Of a DNA stretch of 64,000 bases, positions 46,917-58,284 are shown piece by piece. Within the stretch, counting starts at the first letter, position 1. Every line of letters starts with the position of its first letter. The notes beneath the pieces were generated by a model that saw only the letters and a list, made by a program, of their open reading frames with translations, had not been told where the DNA came from and did no database searches. Made by a program: the position numbers and the translations under genes. Source of the stretch: Nepenthes gracilis (lineage: Eukaryota > Streptophyta > Magnoliopsida > Caryophyllales > Nepenthaceae); the NCBI GenBank assembly GCA_033239525.1, contig BSYO01000024.1, forward strand, positions 10,253,991-10,317,990, given 5' to 3'.

Positions 46917-47993
46917 TGAAAAAACACATTTTTGTGCTAACGTAAACAATCAAGTTTCGACCCGGAAAAATTATAGTGGAAGCAATAATAAATAAATATC
47001 CAATACACGTAAAGAATATTTAATACTAGATGCTAACGAGATAACAAGCGTGCACAATATATATAACGATAAGCAATAAAGATAAAAAACCACGATTTTG
47101 GTGACGGGGTGAAAACTAAATACCCACGATGTCGAGAAAAATACTCCGGCTTCAAACGGCCGAAGCAATGCACTATGAAAATCAACTTACAGGGCCGGGT
47201 GGTAACGGCCAGGCTAACCTAGGCCGACTTACTCCCGCCACGTGATCCCTACCAGAACTCCTTGATTTGCCCTTGACAACTAACGGACACCTTCGGGTCT
47301 TCACGTCAATCTTCCCTGAACCACTTGAATTGCCAATCATGGACGAGTCTCCTTCTTCACACAGACCAGCGTCTCCAAACGAAGGTAGAAGGCAATGTTT
47401 CAATGGTGAAAGAAAGTTGGTGAGAAAACTTATATGAGCATGAAGAACAATCTTATAATATAACGCTTTCTCAAGAGAAGTAGGAACAATGGGGCATTAG
47501 AAGCTTTCTTCTCCAAGGAGGCACAAAAATCTTCAGTCAAATGGTCATTAGGGTTGCAAGAACTTAAGGTATGTATTTATAGATGGCGCTAAAAATTGTT
47601 CAAAAATTTTGCCCGTTGCACCGGCGCTCGAGCGGAGCTCGAGCACACGGCGGGGGACGTAGGGTTTCGTGAGAAACCCTGCGGGAGTTTGAGCGGCCAG
47701 AAGGCGAGCAGCGAGCGTGCACCCTTCTGGATTTTCGGCTTGAGCGAATGACAGCGCGACAAGCCGGGTACTTTCTGGATTTTCGGCTTGAGCGGGTATC
47801 GAGCACCAGGCGAGCTAGGTACTCTGATTTTCGCTCGGCGGGTATCGAGCACACCCGAGTGCGGCTTCTTCGGGCGCTCGGCGACTAGAAGAGCGGAACG
47901 ACGACGGAATTTAACCCGACAACCCACAACCCGACATCGATACAATAATACATATTGTCACGAAATATGTCAATTAGATAAATGTCTCTAATA
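46917..47993 (-). repeat. 5' LTR of the Sirevirus-like element
   Basis: About 1.08 kb, collinear with 41008-42079. The inner end (TTTTTTCA on minus) is fixed by the primer site. The outer end reads TATTAGAGACA, where the expected TG has decayed to TA. ORFs at 47182-47945 are shadows over the GC-rich U3. Confidence 0.8.
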
Positions 47994-48936
47994 AATTTGT
48001 ATTCATTTTGAAAAAGCTTGCAAGTATCAAAGGATTACTAGTCTTATGCAATTGAAAAAATGATGTTACAAAGTCTTTTGGGTGAGAGTGTGAGAGAATT
48101 CTACAACTTTTTCTCATTTTAAATGATTTCAATTGTAAAAATTTTGTAATAGAATTTTAATAAAATTTGATTTCATGATTTTTTTTCTTTCTTTTCTTGA
48201 GTAGACTTTTCATATAAAAACTCTTGTGTATTATTATACTTATTTTTATTTTTAGAAATAGGATTCCAAAATCCTAACATTCACTTCATGTGTTCATATG
48301 AGTTAAGATAATTGCTAAACGAATCACGGTAGCCTAGTCACAAAATTTCGAGTGATATAAATTCAATGTTGTTAGTCTATGGGCTAATAATCCATCAATT
48401 TTCATTGAAAACATATTAAGAATATTCTCTATATTTTCTTTATATTTTAATTTTCACATATATATATATATATATATATATTAGTAGCAATTTTCAAAAA
48501 TATATATATTTCTTTAACAATTTTAACCAATTAAAAGTTTTATCAATCTATCATATTTTGATGTCTAGACATTAAATGAGAATTTATAATACACTTTTGA
48601 TTTAATAATTTGTATGTTTTAGGTTTATCATATTAGGTGCAAACTATTATATAACTAAAAGCATGATTAATTGGCCTAGAATCTTGCTAGTGTTAAATTA
48701 TACTAAGATACCATTTGGGCATAAAATAAAAATCAAGACTACATATTATTTTTCTAAATAAAATTGGCATTTTCACTCCAGAATTTTTTATTAAAAATAA
48801 CCTTGAAAATGGGGATTTAAATATCATATTTATCCGATTTATGTTTTCCTATCCTTTAAGCTATGTTTATTATCTTCAAAAGTATTCATAAATTATTCTT
48901 TCGAGAACATAAATCTGTAAATTGTTTTTGCATGAG
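47994..48936. other. AT-rich intergenic DNA, no gene seen
   Basis: Contains an (AT)n run at 48456-48480. Nothing else recognisable. Confidence 0.5.
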
Positions 48937-50105
48937 TTATTTAGATTCTTCAAAAATATTTAAATTACCAAAAATATTATTTTTAAAGTGAATCCTATTA
49001 ACACAAATAGAATTATTTCTGAAGGCGATAAGATGCTGAAGATGTTTACCCATTGAAACCTCACTGTATACTAAAAATAACCTTGAAATTGAGTCTACCA
49101 TTGTCTTGAGGTTTGCAGGCGTCCTCCCATGCAACTTTAACAAACCATTTTCCTTTAGCACTCCTGTGATAGAGGAAACTCCAAAATCTCCTCTCAAGGA
49201 TTTGGCTATTAATGATTTGAGAGTCATCTGTGCTAGTGAAAATTTTACAGTTGGAGTAGTTAGTTTTTAGAACTAAAATCTTCAAATAAGAGGGTAACAA
49301 TTAGCAACAGAGAATATAAGGAGGTCAATGGTGAAGGATAATGAGTCTGGTTTAGTCTTCCTGCATCTCCATTGGACTTGAATTGTCAATCAGACACAAT
49401 GCAGTGATTACTAATTCTATGAAGAATTTCGATCCCAAGAACAAACAAACAAGGGACATGGGATCTCCTTGCCTAAGCCCACATCATCCTCAGGAAAACC
49501 CACTGAATCCCCATCAAACACAATGGAGAAGGAGGGAGTAGAGATGTAGTCTCTAACCAAGCCAATGAGAAGCTTTGGAAATCCCATCGTTCAAGCATGA
49601 AGAGGATGAAATCCCACTCAACAAAACTATAAGCCTTGTAAAGATCAACTTTGAGGGTGCAACTCAAAGGCCTAAAGAGAAGGTGGTATTTGTGAAGGTG
49701 CTCCTGGGCAAGCATGATGTTCTCGCCAATATAGCATCTTTAACAAACACAGTCTGGCTAGAATTAACAAGTTGGGGAAGAACAGTCTCGGGGCTGTTAG
49801 CGGTGATTTTGGAGATGGCCTTGTATAACACATTGCAACAAAAAATGGGCAAAAAATCTGCTATAGAATTTGGATTAGAAAATTTAGAAATGGGACAAAT
49901 GATCGTGACATTAAACAGTTTCAAAAGATGCCCATTAACGGTAAAATCAATAATAGCACATGAAATTTCCTTCCTGATGAGATCCCATGAGGATTTGAAG
50001 AAGGAAGCAGAAAATCTGTCTAAGACTGAGGCACGAGAGTCCCCTATGCCAAAGAAGATAGATTAGATTAGACCACCCCTCTGGAAGAAATGGTCAATAA
50101 AGAGT
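48937..50105 (-). pseudogene. LINE (non-LTR) reverse transcriptase relic
   Basis: On the minus strand, frame pieces keep plant L1-type RT order. VTIICPISKFSNPNSIADFL then PIFCCNVLYKAISKI (49905-49830) matches the LIPKV..P..DFRPISCCNVLYK motif. VFVKDAIL follows (~49745), then CTLKVDLYKAYSFVEWDFIL (49670-49600), matching KVDLRKAYDSVEW. Next comes SHVPCLFVLGIE (~49450). A later piece, VKVAWEDACKPQDNGRL (~49140), recalls the zf-RVT-type C-terminus. The catalytic FADD motif is not recognisable and stops abound. The plus-strand ORF at 49575-50066 is a shadow of this relic. Confidence 0.82.
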
Positions 50106-50403
50106 TATATCAAAAGGTAACGATTAGTCGAAAAATGCTATATATTGATGGTGGTGAGGTCTCATATTGACTATCATGAGATAAAGTCTTTTCTTGTAAT
50201 TAGTACAGTCATAACTTTTTGTTGGATGTTTATTTTAGATTAATTATTGTGTTAAATAGTAAAAACTAGACTCATTTGTATGTAGTTTTAAACACACACT
50301 AAATAATTTTAAAAAACTATCAAATAATAAAAGTCCCTTTCCATAAAGATTATACACCCACATTATTTCCATCTGTATAATATATTAGTTACTGAAAAAA
50401 CTT
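50106..50403. other. Intergenic DNA, no gene seen
   Basis: Short AT-rich spacer between the LINE relic and the start of the large gypsy element. Confidence 0.5.
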
Positions 50404-50977
50404 TGTTGGATCCAGTGCGAAGACCCAAGGAAATTTCAAGCCCAACCCGCGGAGCAACGGTCCAAACGGCAAATCCAACCCAACGTCCCAAAACAGCCTA
50501 CGTGACGGCCCTTACTCGCAACTAATGAGCGTCGCCTGCAACTCATTAATGTGGTTGTCAGGCGACAGTAGAGGCGCAGAGAAAACGAGCCAATGGGGAG
50601 AGAGTCAGCATTGCCAGTTACGACTTACACCGCTATCCATAGTTTTTCTGCCAATCCCAGCGTAAGGGGTAGACCAAGCGTCACCTGTGACGCTCGGCGG
50701 TCAACCTGCCACCGCAAGGCGACAACTGACACATTGGCGACCACTGTTGACAATCAGCAGCCAACAAATCTGTAATATCCCGGATTTTTTTATTTGGACT
50801 AATTTAATATTAATTATAATTTTGGACAAATTGGGCGTGACAAAATTAATTAAATATTGAGAAATTTTGGAAATATATTTGGATCGGTTGGGCTGGCGCT
50901 CGGGATGTGCCCGTGTTGTCGCCCAAATATTAATTCGGATTATAAAAATAAAAGAAAATAAAAATATAAAATATAAT

Positions 50978-51020
<43 letters not shown>

Positions 51021-53916
51021 GAAAATAAATAAAGAAAAATGAAAAAATAAAAAGAAAAGAAGAAAGAGATAAGATTTGGGAACAGTGATTGCAATGTTTC
51101 ATGGAGAGAGAGAAGCAGGGGAGAAGGGAGAGGGTTTCGGCCGGCGCACGGCAAAAGAGAGGAGGAAGGATAGAGGCGGCCGGCTACGGCGACGTGCAGC
51201 GAGGATGGCACAGTGCCGGTGGTTGTCGACGGTTGGAAATTTGGCCGGTGGCAGTGTTGGTGGCATGAGGAGAAGCCATCGAAGAAGCCAACGGCGGGTG
51301 TTGGTAATGACGTCGAATGTAGCGCATGGTGGAGATGCCACGATGGTGGTCGACGGCGGCCTGTGGTGGTCATTGGTGGTGTGCGGCGGCGCGGTGTGGG
51401 CTAAGGCAATGGTGGCGTGCGGTGTGGTGCGGCGAAGCCGCAAGAGGAGAGGGGAGACGACGGATGCGTAACGGCACCGGTGCCGGCAGGGTGATGCTGG
51501 GGAGGCCGTCGACGGCCAGGTAAGCGAAGCGGTAGCAATGGAGCTGCCGGCAGCTGCCGGCAAAGGGCCATGCAGAGAGGAGAGCAGAGAAGACAGGAAG
51601 GGGAGCGCGGAGGAGAGAGAGAGGATGCGGCAGAGGAGAGAGAAAGGCTCGATTGGAACACTTTGGGACATCCTTTCTTCAGATCTGTAAAGTATGTGGT
51701 CCAGGCAAGTATCTGTAAATCCCCTCTTTGGTCTAACTTAATATCTGAAATATTTTAGATACTGTTTGAAATTTTTATTAACATGCATAAAATTTTATCT
51801 GCCTGATTTATTTAATTTGGACATGCATGTGTAGTTTCTTGGCTAATTTTGATGTTTTAACTATGGGTTTTTGATTTTAGGAATTTATTATAATTTTTGA
51901 AAGTCCGAAAAATTTATTGGATTTAATATATATTTATATCAATATGTGTAACGAAAATATATACGAAATTTGCATTGGCCGTGCATTTTCACATGCACGT
52001 GCCAGGTTGTGGTCGCTACATTTACATTTAAATTATTAGATTCTGACTAACTTCCGATGGGGAGATTATTTTTTTATTTGGAAATCCCTTTTCGCAGACA
52101 GGAAAGGTTTGGAGTAGTAACCATTCCGGTTTGGATAATTTAATTTGATTTTAGAATATATTTTGACGTCCTAATATATCTGACAAGTTTGAAGAATGCA
52201 CCCAAAGTCGCGGGTGGCAAAACATAGTGAACAACCTCATCTATGGGTACACAGTACATAAATTTTGACCTAAGGTTATCAGGATTATGTGTAACCCTTC
52301 ATCAATTTGGTCTTTAAATAATTAGAACCCAGAATTGTTGCATAATTTGTATTTTTGCATTGATTGGTATTGGACATTGATTTGAATATGAATTTTTGGA
52401 GTTGGATTTGAGTTTCGCCGATTTTGCCTATAATTGGGCTTGGTATGTCTCGTACAAACGACTTTGATTATATGTTTTGATCCGGACTTTTGAAATATCT
52501 ATCGCGGTGCTGCTTCGGTCTCTGCATATGCTATTGGATCATCCGGCTATTGGATTCTGCCTCAGATCGCAAGCTGATCGGGCATTGGATTTGGACTTGG
52601 ACTCAGACTCAGACTCGGATTTTGACTCGGATCGATATCGATTTTGGAATTGGTTCGGATCTCCTCTGTTTTGGTTATATATATTTATATATATACGTCC
52701 CGAAGAGGACTATTTTTAAAATTTGGACATTTGTTTGGATTTAGATATTTGATTTGAGTATGAAACTACCATTGGATTTTAAAATTTGGATCTTGAATTT
52801 CGGTTGAATTTGTCTTATCGGCGATTTGGATTTATTCTGAAATTTGATTGGATTTTCATCCATTTGACATTCCCTCTGATTTATTGGACTCATTTTGATT
52901 AAATATGATACTTACTGGGTATTATGCTCATTTTTTTATTTTATCCATTCAGAGTAGAAAGTTTGGATGCAGTACAGGAGTAAAAACGTGATCGGTCAGA
53001 TATTTGTCAGATTGGGTGAGTTTCAGTTTTATTATGATTTATATTGATATTTGGTGTATTTTGATTATGAAATTGACCGGATATGAGCTTATTGTTATAT
53101 TTCAGGAATAGTTAAATATTATGTTATATTTGATTATGATTTTTGGGTCAAATTTTTACCTCACTTAAGATAATTGTAGAGCATGTCACATTTATATTGT
53201 TCCGACGGTTGTTCAATGAGGTCCTGTGAGGATTTTAATTTTGTTGAGTGTATATTTTGATTTGTCACACCCGAATTTTGAGATTTAGTATTATTTGTTT
53301 AAAATTATTTAGGATTTTAGATTTTAGAAATTATAATTAATTATTTAAATTGACGTGCGTGATCCGGGTTCATAACAAAATCCCTACAAGAAGGATTCTC
53401 ACGCCAAGAACTCCTAGCGGAGGAGCCATAAATTCCCTCTTCGCTTACAGAAAAGAGGAGGATCAATCGATCAATCTAGACCCAAAAAACTAGAGCCTGG
53501 CATTGAGACATACGCTCTCGCAAGTACCAACTCTCAGAAACACAGCCAGCTCTCGTACTTCTCCAGCCCACCACGGGCCATTGCAGTCAGCCACTCTCTA
53601 CGGTGCATTTCGAGAGCCAGACCTCCCATTACCCGCTCATCAATCTCCCATTCTTGCATCCACGCACTCCCTACGCATTCACAGCATATTTCCACGCACC
53701 TCTAAGCATGCGCCTCTTTCCGTTCATTGCGGGAAGTTGCTGACTTGAGTGTCAGAGTGTTTTCGGTGGGAGAAATTTCGTCAGGCCTCTAACCTCTTGT
53801 TTATTAATTGTGTTGTACAAGTCCCAGGTTAACAGAGACGGAGACCGAACCCGCTCGCAACCACCTCCAGACAACAAAGAATCCGAAGGCTCCCTAATCC
53901 ATCGCGGGAGGCACCA
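50404..53916 (+). repeat. 5' LTR of the gypsy element, interrupted
   Basis: TGTTGGATCCAGTGCG at the start and GGAGGCACCA at the end. Without the nested 2,607-bp insertion and its 5-bp duplication it is about 900 bp. It shares order with LTRs A-E: GC-rich U3 (50404-50770), CCATAAATTCCC TATA region (53427-53438), then AGAAAAGAGGAGGATCAATC and CTAACCTCTTGTTTATTAATTG. The start was placed by analogy to the related LTRs. Confidence 0.65.
50771..53377 (+). mobile_element. 2.6-kb solo LTR (copy 5) nested in the gypsy 5' LTR, AAATC duplication
   Basis: Begins TGTAATATCCCGGA, ends GATCCGGGTTCATAACA, and is flanked by AAATC on both sides (50766-50770 and 53378-53382). Internal order: AT-rich start, (AT)n run 50982-51014, purine-rich leader and a GC-rich block (51090-51660), CAGGCAAGTATCTG (51702), then a long AT-rich tail with repeated GGACTyrGGACTC-type steps (52585-52640) and CAATGAGGTCCTGTGAGG near the end. 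The long ORFs at 51076-51671 on both strands arise from low-complexity GC-rich sequence; I do not call them genes. Confidence 0.78.
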
Positions 53917-53917
53917 T

Positions 53918-53934
53918 TGGCTCTATCTGTGGGA
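53918..53934 (+). other. Primer-binding site, tRNA-Arg-like (decayed)
   Basis: TGGCTCTATCTGTGGGA follows the LTR by one base. Plant Tat elements commonly have TGGCGCCGTCTGTGGGA here; the match is good apart from the G/C-to-T/A changes in the first half. Confidence 0.7.
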
Positions 53935-53988
53935 ACGAGACAAGAAGTCTAATGTCTCCTTCTCATACTCAATCCTTTACAGCAAGAT

Positions 53989-55470
53989 GGTTAACACTAG
54001 GGCGCAAACCAATGGCCCAGCAAGAGATACCGTTGCCCGCGGCAATGACCCCTCAGTGGGTAGCCACACGGAAGTCTGTCCAAAGCCCGACATTCACCGC
54101 CTAGCAGTAGACATGGCAACATGAGGTTGATGATCCAGGCCCTCTGCAATCGAACGAGCACACCATGGATGGGGGCTGCTCCTCCAGCATCCCAGGCATC
54201 CTCCTCCGGGTGAGGAAGGCGTCACGCAGGAGCCCCCAGGAGAAGATCAAATCGGCCTAACAATGTCGAGACCCAAGCGGCCTTTGACAGCAAGGCCCAA
54301 GCTATAGTTACAAGACACCCTAGTTGGGATGAGCGGGAGGAGAGCCCGGAGCGGCGTAACCCCCATAATTTCCACGGCGAAAGAAGATAGATGGCCACGG
54401 ACTCGAACAGCATGCGGCCTCCCCAGACGGTAAGCTACCGAGACTAGCAGGCCGCTAACACCAACAGGGCCACACGGAGCTCCGTGACATCATCAACGTG
54501 CGGAGAAGTGAGTTTGGCCCGCCGATGGAGGAAAAGGTGAAGGCGCTCCAGGATCTTCTGCACAAAGAGAGCCCCGCACGGTCTTTTGCCGACCTATGAA
54601 GATCACCATTCGCCATAGATCTCTGGACCCAGCCACTCCCTCGCAAGTTCAAGATGCCGACGCTGGAGGGGTACGACGAAAGTAAGGACCCGATGGACCA
54701 CCTCAACTACTTTTGCACCCACCTATCTCTTCAAGGAGCAAGCGAGGCAGTGATGTGCTAGTGCTTTCCCGTCACCCATAGGGGGGACGCGCTGCTCTGA
54801 TTCCATGGCCTCCCCTCGAAGTCCATCTGCTCCTTCGACAAGCTCACGGACAGTTTCCTGAACCAGTTCACCTACAGCCGGAGAGAAGAGAAGCAGCTGT
54901 GGCACCTAATCCACCTTCGCTAGAGAGGACGGATGACAGCCTGAAGCAATTCCTCAACCGCTTCATCACTGATGCGCGCAGGATCCCCCAGCTCTCCGAC
55001 GAATTGAAATTCAACGCCTTCATAGCAACACTAGCGGCTGGAGATTTCTTCAAGCACTTCTCATATCAGTGCCCTCAATCCTTCCAAGAAGGGGAAGCCA
55101 TTGCCCGAGCCTACATCTTGGCCAAGGAAGAAAACAAGGTAAAGCGTCCCGAGCGCGTGGACCGCCCTCCGGAAGGGCCTAAGCCAGCCGCCGAGAAGAA
55201 GAGGAATCGCGACAATAGCCACTTCTAGGAACGCCGCAAACAGCCACGACCCTCGCCGGGATCTAGGAAGGAGTATGGGCTAGTGTTCCTGACCCCCCTG
55301 AATGATACCCATGCGAACATCCTGATAAAGATACAGGACGAGAAGTTCTTCAAATGGCCGAAAGTACCAAAGACTCCGAGCGGCGGTGACTAGATAAAGT
55401 GCTGCCAGTACCACCGCTGCCTCAGACATTCCACGGAGAACTGTCGAATCCTACATCAGGAAATAGAAAA
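53989..55470 (+). pseudogene. Gypsy gag, frameshifted
   Basis: Starts MVNTRAQT at 53989, a usual Tat gag start. Downstream, in other frames, are PLPRKFKMPTLEGYDESKDP and MDHLNYF (54640-54715) and ASEAVMC-stop-CFPVTHRGDALL (54740-54800). Then come SFDKLTDSFLNQFTYSRREE (54833-54890) and, after a one-base shift, DDSLKQFLNRFITDARRIPQ and AFIATLAAGDFF (54926-55050). This is the Retrotrans_gag capsid core. TAG (54760) and TGA (54799) codons interrupt it. After 55228 the nucleocapsid part degenerates, with CCQYHRCLRHSTENC (55399-55443) echoing a C-x-C..H..C zinc knuckle. Confidence 0.82.
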
Positions 55471-55471
55471 T

Positions 55472-56134
55472 ATGATCCACCGCGGACATTCCCAACTGTT
55501 CATGAAGGGTGCAGGGATGGTCCCCGCAGCCTCGGAAAGCGAGGCGAGAGAGCCTCCCAGGAACCGTACGGCCGTCGGCGTGATCAGCATGGTCCTCCCA
55601 GCGCCGGCCAAGAGCAGCAGGCAGACACAGCCTGAGCAGACTTCAAACAGCAAGAGAGCGAAGATAGGGGATAGGAGTGATGTCATTAGTTTTAGTAGCG
55701 ACGATATGGCTTATATAACTTTTCCCTATTCTGATCCCCTTGTTATATCTGCCCACGTTTAAGATGGTACGGTTGGCTACCAATTGAAACGGGTCTTCGT
55801 TGATAATAGAAGCTCTCAGAATTTACTATATCTTAGTGCCTTTTTTAAACTTAGACTGAGGCGAAGCAAAATGAAAACGGCCGATGGCCCTTTATACGAC
55901 TTGGACAACAAACCTATACCTGTACAGGGAATAGTCCAGCTAGAGATCACGATGGAAACTTACCTGGGTGTTGCAACGCGAGAGCTAGCGTACCTCGTCG
56001 TCAATCTACCATCTATTTACAACGCCATCCTGTGCATACCCTTCCTTACGACCTTCGAGGCCATTACTCTGATTCCTCATCTAAAGATGAAGTTTCCAAC
56101 CCTGTACGGCGTAGAAGAGGTGCTTAGGGACTAG
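55472..56134 (+). pseudogene. Gypsy aspartic protease region, decayed
   Basis: 55680-55760 encodes VISFSSDDMAYITFPYSDPL and VISAHV, the segment that precedes the protease in Tat elements. After a stop and a shift, 55784-56134 gives KRVFVDNRSSQNLLYLSAFF, where family members have the active-site V(L)VD(N)GSS. Here the Gly of DNGSS is Arg, which would disable it. PSIYNAILCIPFL matches the PSAYNMLLGRP segment. This would have cleaved the gag-pol polyprotein. Confidence 0.82.
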
Positions 56135-56235
56135 GTAATGAGACGGATATACTACTTATACCAAGACGCTCCAGTGGCGCCAAACCACCTGGACAGAGAC
56201 TTGGATTTTCGCGATGAAGCCACGCTACAACAGGC

Positions 56236-57121
56236 CTAGTTAGGAGAAGCAACCAAAGTAATTCCTTTGGATCTTGCCGAGCCAGAGAAGTGCGTACATG
56301 TGGGTAGCTCTCTCTCTCGAGCCAACCATGATCGACTAATCACCTTCCTATGGAAGAACTTCGACCTGTTCACATCGGTTCCTGCCAACATGCCCGGAAT
56401 ACCAGTCAAAATAATGGTCCACAAGTTGGGCCTCAATCCCGACCACAAGCCTGTGCGACAGAAGCACAGAAACCATTCCATCGAGAAACTAGTAGCTAGA
56501 AGTAAGGAAATGAAGAGACCGTTGGACGTTGGGTTCATTAGAGAAGTACAATATCCAAACTGGTTATCCAACGTCGTTTTCTTGAAGAAGGCAACGGCAA
56601 GTGGTGAATGTGCGTGGACTTCACTGACGTGAACAAGGCCCGCCCAAAGGACAGCTTTCCTCTCCCTCGGATCAATCAGTTGGTGGACTCCACGCCCAAA
56701 GGACAGCTTCATGGATGCTTACTCAAGCTACAACTAGATCAAAATGCACCTGGACGATGAGAAGCACAACTCCTTCATGACTGATCAAAGGACATACTAC
56801 TATAAGGTGATGTACTTCGGCCTCAAGAAGGCTAAGGCGATCTATCAGCGCCTCATGAACAAGATGTTCCAAACTCAAATCGGGAAGAACGTAAAAGTGT
56901 ACATCGATGATTTGTTCGTGAAAAGCAGGCTAGCTGACAACAACATCCATGACCTAGAGGAGACCTTCCAAGTCCTCCGGGCACATAGAATGAAGTTCAA
57001 CCCAGCCAAATGCGCCTTCAGGGTAACCTCTAAAAAATTTCTAGGCTTCATTGTGTCACAATGCGGCATAGAAGCAAATCCGGAGAAGACCAGGGCCATC
57101 TTTGACATGAACCCTCCGTGA
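56236..57121 (+). pseudogene. Gypsy reverse transcriptase, decayed
   Basis: LSRANHDRLITFLWKNFDLF (56312-56371) and KPVRQKHRN open the domain, followed by GFIREVQYPNWLSNVVFLKK (56531-56590). A frameshift at about 56600 moves the VDFTDVNKARPKDSFPLPRI block (56617-56676) out of frame. A repeat of CGCCCAAAGGACAGCTT (56641 and 56692) replaces part of the following sequence. The frame resumes at MHLDDEKHNSFMTDQRTYYY and YFGLKKAKAIYQRLMNKMF, and the catalytic box reads VYIDDLFVKS (56902-56931; usual VYVDDMLVKS), so both Asp residues survive. FLGFIVSQCGIEANPEK closes the domain. Confidence 0.9.
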
Positions 57122-57700
57122 ATGGTGAAGGAAGTACAGAAGCTCGAAGGACGATTGGCAGCTCTCTCGTGGTTCCTAGCCAAGTCTGCAGAGAAATACT
57201 TGCCCTTTTTCAAGGCACTTAGTGGGACGAAATCGTCCGAATTCCTGTGGACCGAGGAGTGTGAGGAAGCTTTCAAAGAGCTAAAGGCATACCTCGTCTA
57301 CCCATCTCTCTTGAGTTCACCAAGCGTGAGCGAAGACCTGTACCTTTACTTGGCTACGTCAGATACGGCGCTCAGCTCTGTGCTAGTCAGAGAGCACGAG
57401 GGAGCGCAGCGATCAGTGTACTATGTAAACAGGGTACTAACGGACGTGGAAACCCGCTACCCACACAGAGAAAGGATCGCATTGACACTCATCTATTCGA
57501 CACGGAAGCTATGACCCTACTTCCAAGCTCACCAGATCGTTGTTCTAACGAATCAACCCCTGAAGTTGATCCTATAGAAGCCAAAAACATCCAGCCAACT
57601 AGTCGAGTGGGCTATAGAATTAGGAGAGTTTAACGTGGAGTTCTGAGCACGACCGACTCTCAAGGGTCAGGCCCTAGTAGACTTCATTGTCGAGGTGGCG
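57122..57700 (+). pseudogene. Gypsy RT-linked RNase H domain, decayed
   Basis: 57122-57514 is open: ALSGTKSSEFLWTEECEEAF and KELKAYLVYPSLLSSP lead into the RNase H-like fold, with YLYLATSDTALSSVLVREHE and RYPHRERIALTLIYSTRKL. A TGA at 57512 and two further stops (57572 region, 57645 region) interrupt PYFQAHQIVVLTNQPLKLIL and LVEWAIELGEFNVEF before KGQALVDFIVEVATQ at 57665-57703. The domain is positionally the usual Ty3/gypsy RNase H next to RT. Confidence 0.85.
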
Positions 57701-57705
57701 ACCCA

Positions 57706-57737
57706 GGCTCTAGACGACCCTGGCTCTAGACGACCCT
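57706..57737 (+). repeat. 16-bp tandem duplication that shifts the reading frame
   Basis: GGCTCTAGACGACCCT occurs at 57706-57721 and again at 57722-57737. Sixteen bases move the frame by one, which explains why the next domain (57753 onward) lies one frame away from the RT/RNase H block. Confidence 0.92.
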
Positions 57738-57752
57738 CGCAGCCCTGGGAGT

Positions 57753-58270
57753 GTGGACACTCCTGACATTCCAACATGGACCCTAAATGTGGACGGGTCA
57801 TCCACCCTAACAAGTAGCGGAGCCAGAGTCGTGCTCAGGACTTCAAACGGCACAGAGATTAAGTACTCCATTGCGTTGACCTTCCCCGCTACTAATAACG
57901 TGGTTGAAAACGAAGCCCTTCTGGCAGGACTTTACCTAGCAAAGGAATGTTTTGCCAAGTCACTGGTCATGTGCAATGACTCAGAGCTCATGGTCAATCA
58001 AATCCAATGGACCTTTGAGGCATCGAACTCGCAGCTTGCAAAGTACTTGAAGATTGAACACGTGCGCTTCAAGCCTTCGAGAGTAAAGGCCCAGATCCAA
58101 GCCTTCGAGCACTTCAAGATTGAACACGTGCCCAAAGCCGAGAACTGAAAAGCTGACCAGTTGGCTAGGGACGCAGTTGTAGGCTCTCTAGAGCAGTACG
58201 CCAGGGACCTGTGGCAAACCCTGGCCATACCTAGTATTGACGTCTCAAACCAGGAAGTGTTGTAAATTGA
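57753..58270 (+). pseudogene. Second, archaeal-type RNase H of the Tat lineage
   Basis: An open frame (131 codons to 58148) with the aRNase H signature: WTLNVDGSSTLTSSGARVVL (first catalytic Asp in VDGSS), NNVVENEALLAGLYLAKE (Glu) and VMCNDSELMVNQI (Asp). It ends FEHFKIEHVPKAEN, then a stop, then ADQLARDAV. A second RNase H besides the one next to RT is a recognised mark of Tat elements and was acquired separately from it. The conserved acidic residues are present, but the flanking frames are broken. Confidence 0.88.
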
Positions 58271-58284
58271 TGAGGGCGACAACT

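Larger units (their letters stand above)
41008..47993 (-). mobile_element. Non-autonomous Sirevirus-like copia element, reversed
   Basis: Bounded by LTRs of about 1.07 kb (41008-42079 as 3' LTR, 46917-47993 as 5' LTR). It has a tRNA-iMet primer site at 46902-46914 and a purine tract before the 3' LTR. Reading on the minus strand: copia gag (46873 to about 45140), a CT/GA-rich spacer, one open accessory ORF (44190-43369), a purine-tract-rich 3' UTR, and a 403-bp duplicated piece of 3' UTR plus LTR. I see no protease, integrase or reverse transcriptase, so movement would need another element's enzymes. Clear terminal target duplications were not found. Confidence 0.8.

Noticed and set aside
49575..50066. 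163-codon plus-strand ORF
   Set aside because: Antisense shadow of the LINE reverse transcriptase, whose motifs are clear on the minus strand.
51076..51671. Overlapping ORFs of 131 and 190 codons on opposite strands
   Set aside because: They lie in a low-complexity GC-rich leader block of a solo LTR, and neither product resembles a known protein.
52477..52744. ORFs encoding Asp-Ser or Thr-Gln repeats
   Set aside because: They arise from a short GGACTCAGACTC-type repeat within a solo LTR.
53810..54124. 104-codon ORF across the LTR-gag junction
   Set aside because: The real gag start is MVNTRAQT at 53989; the upstream part is LTR and primer site read through.
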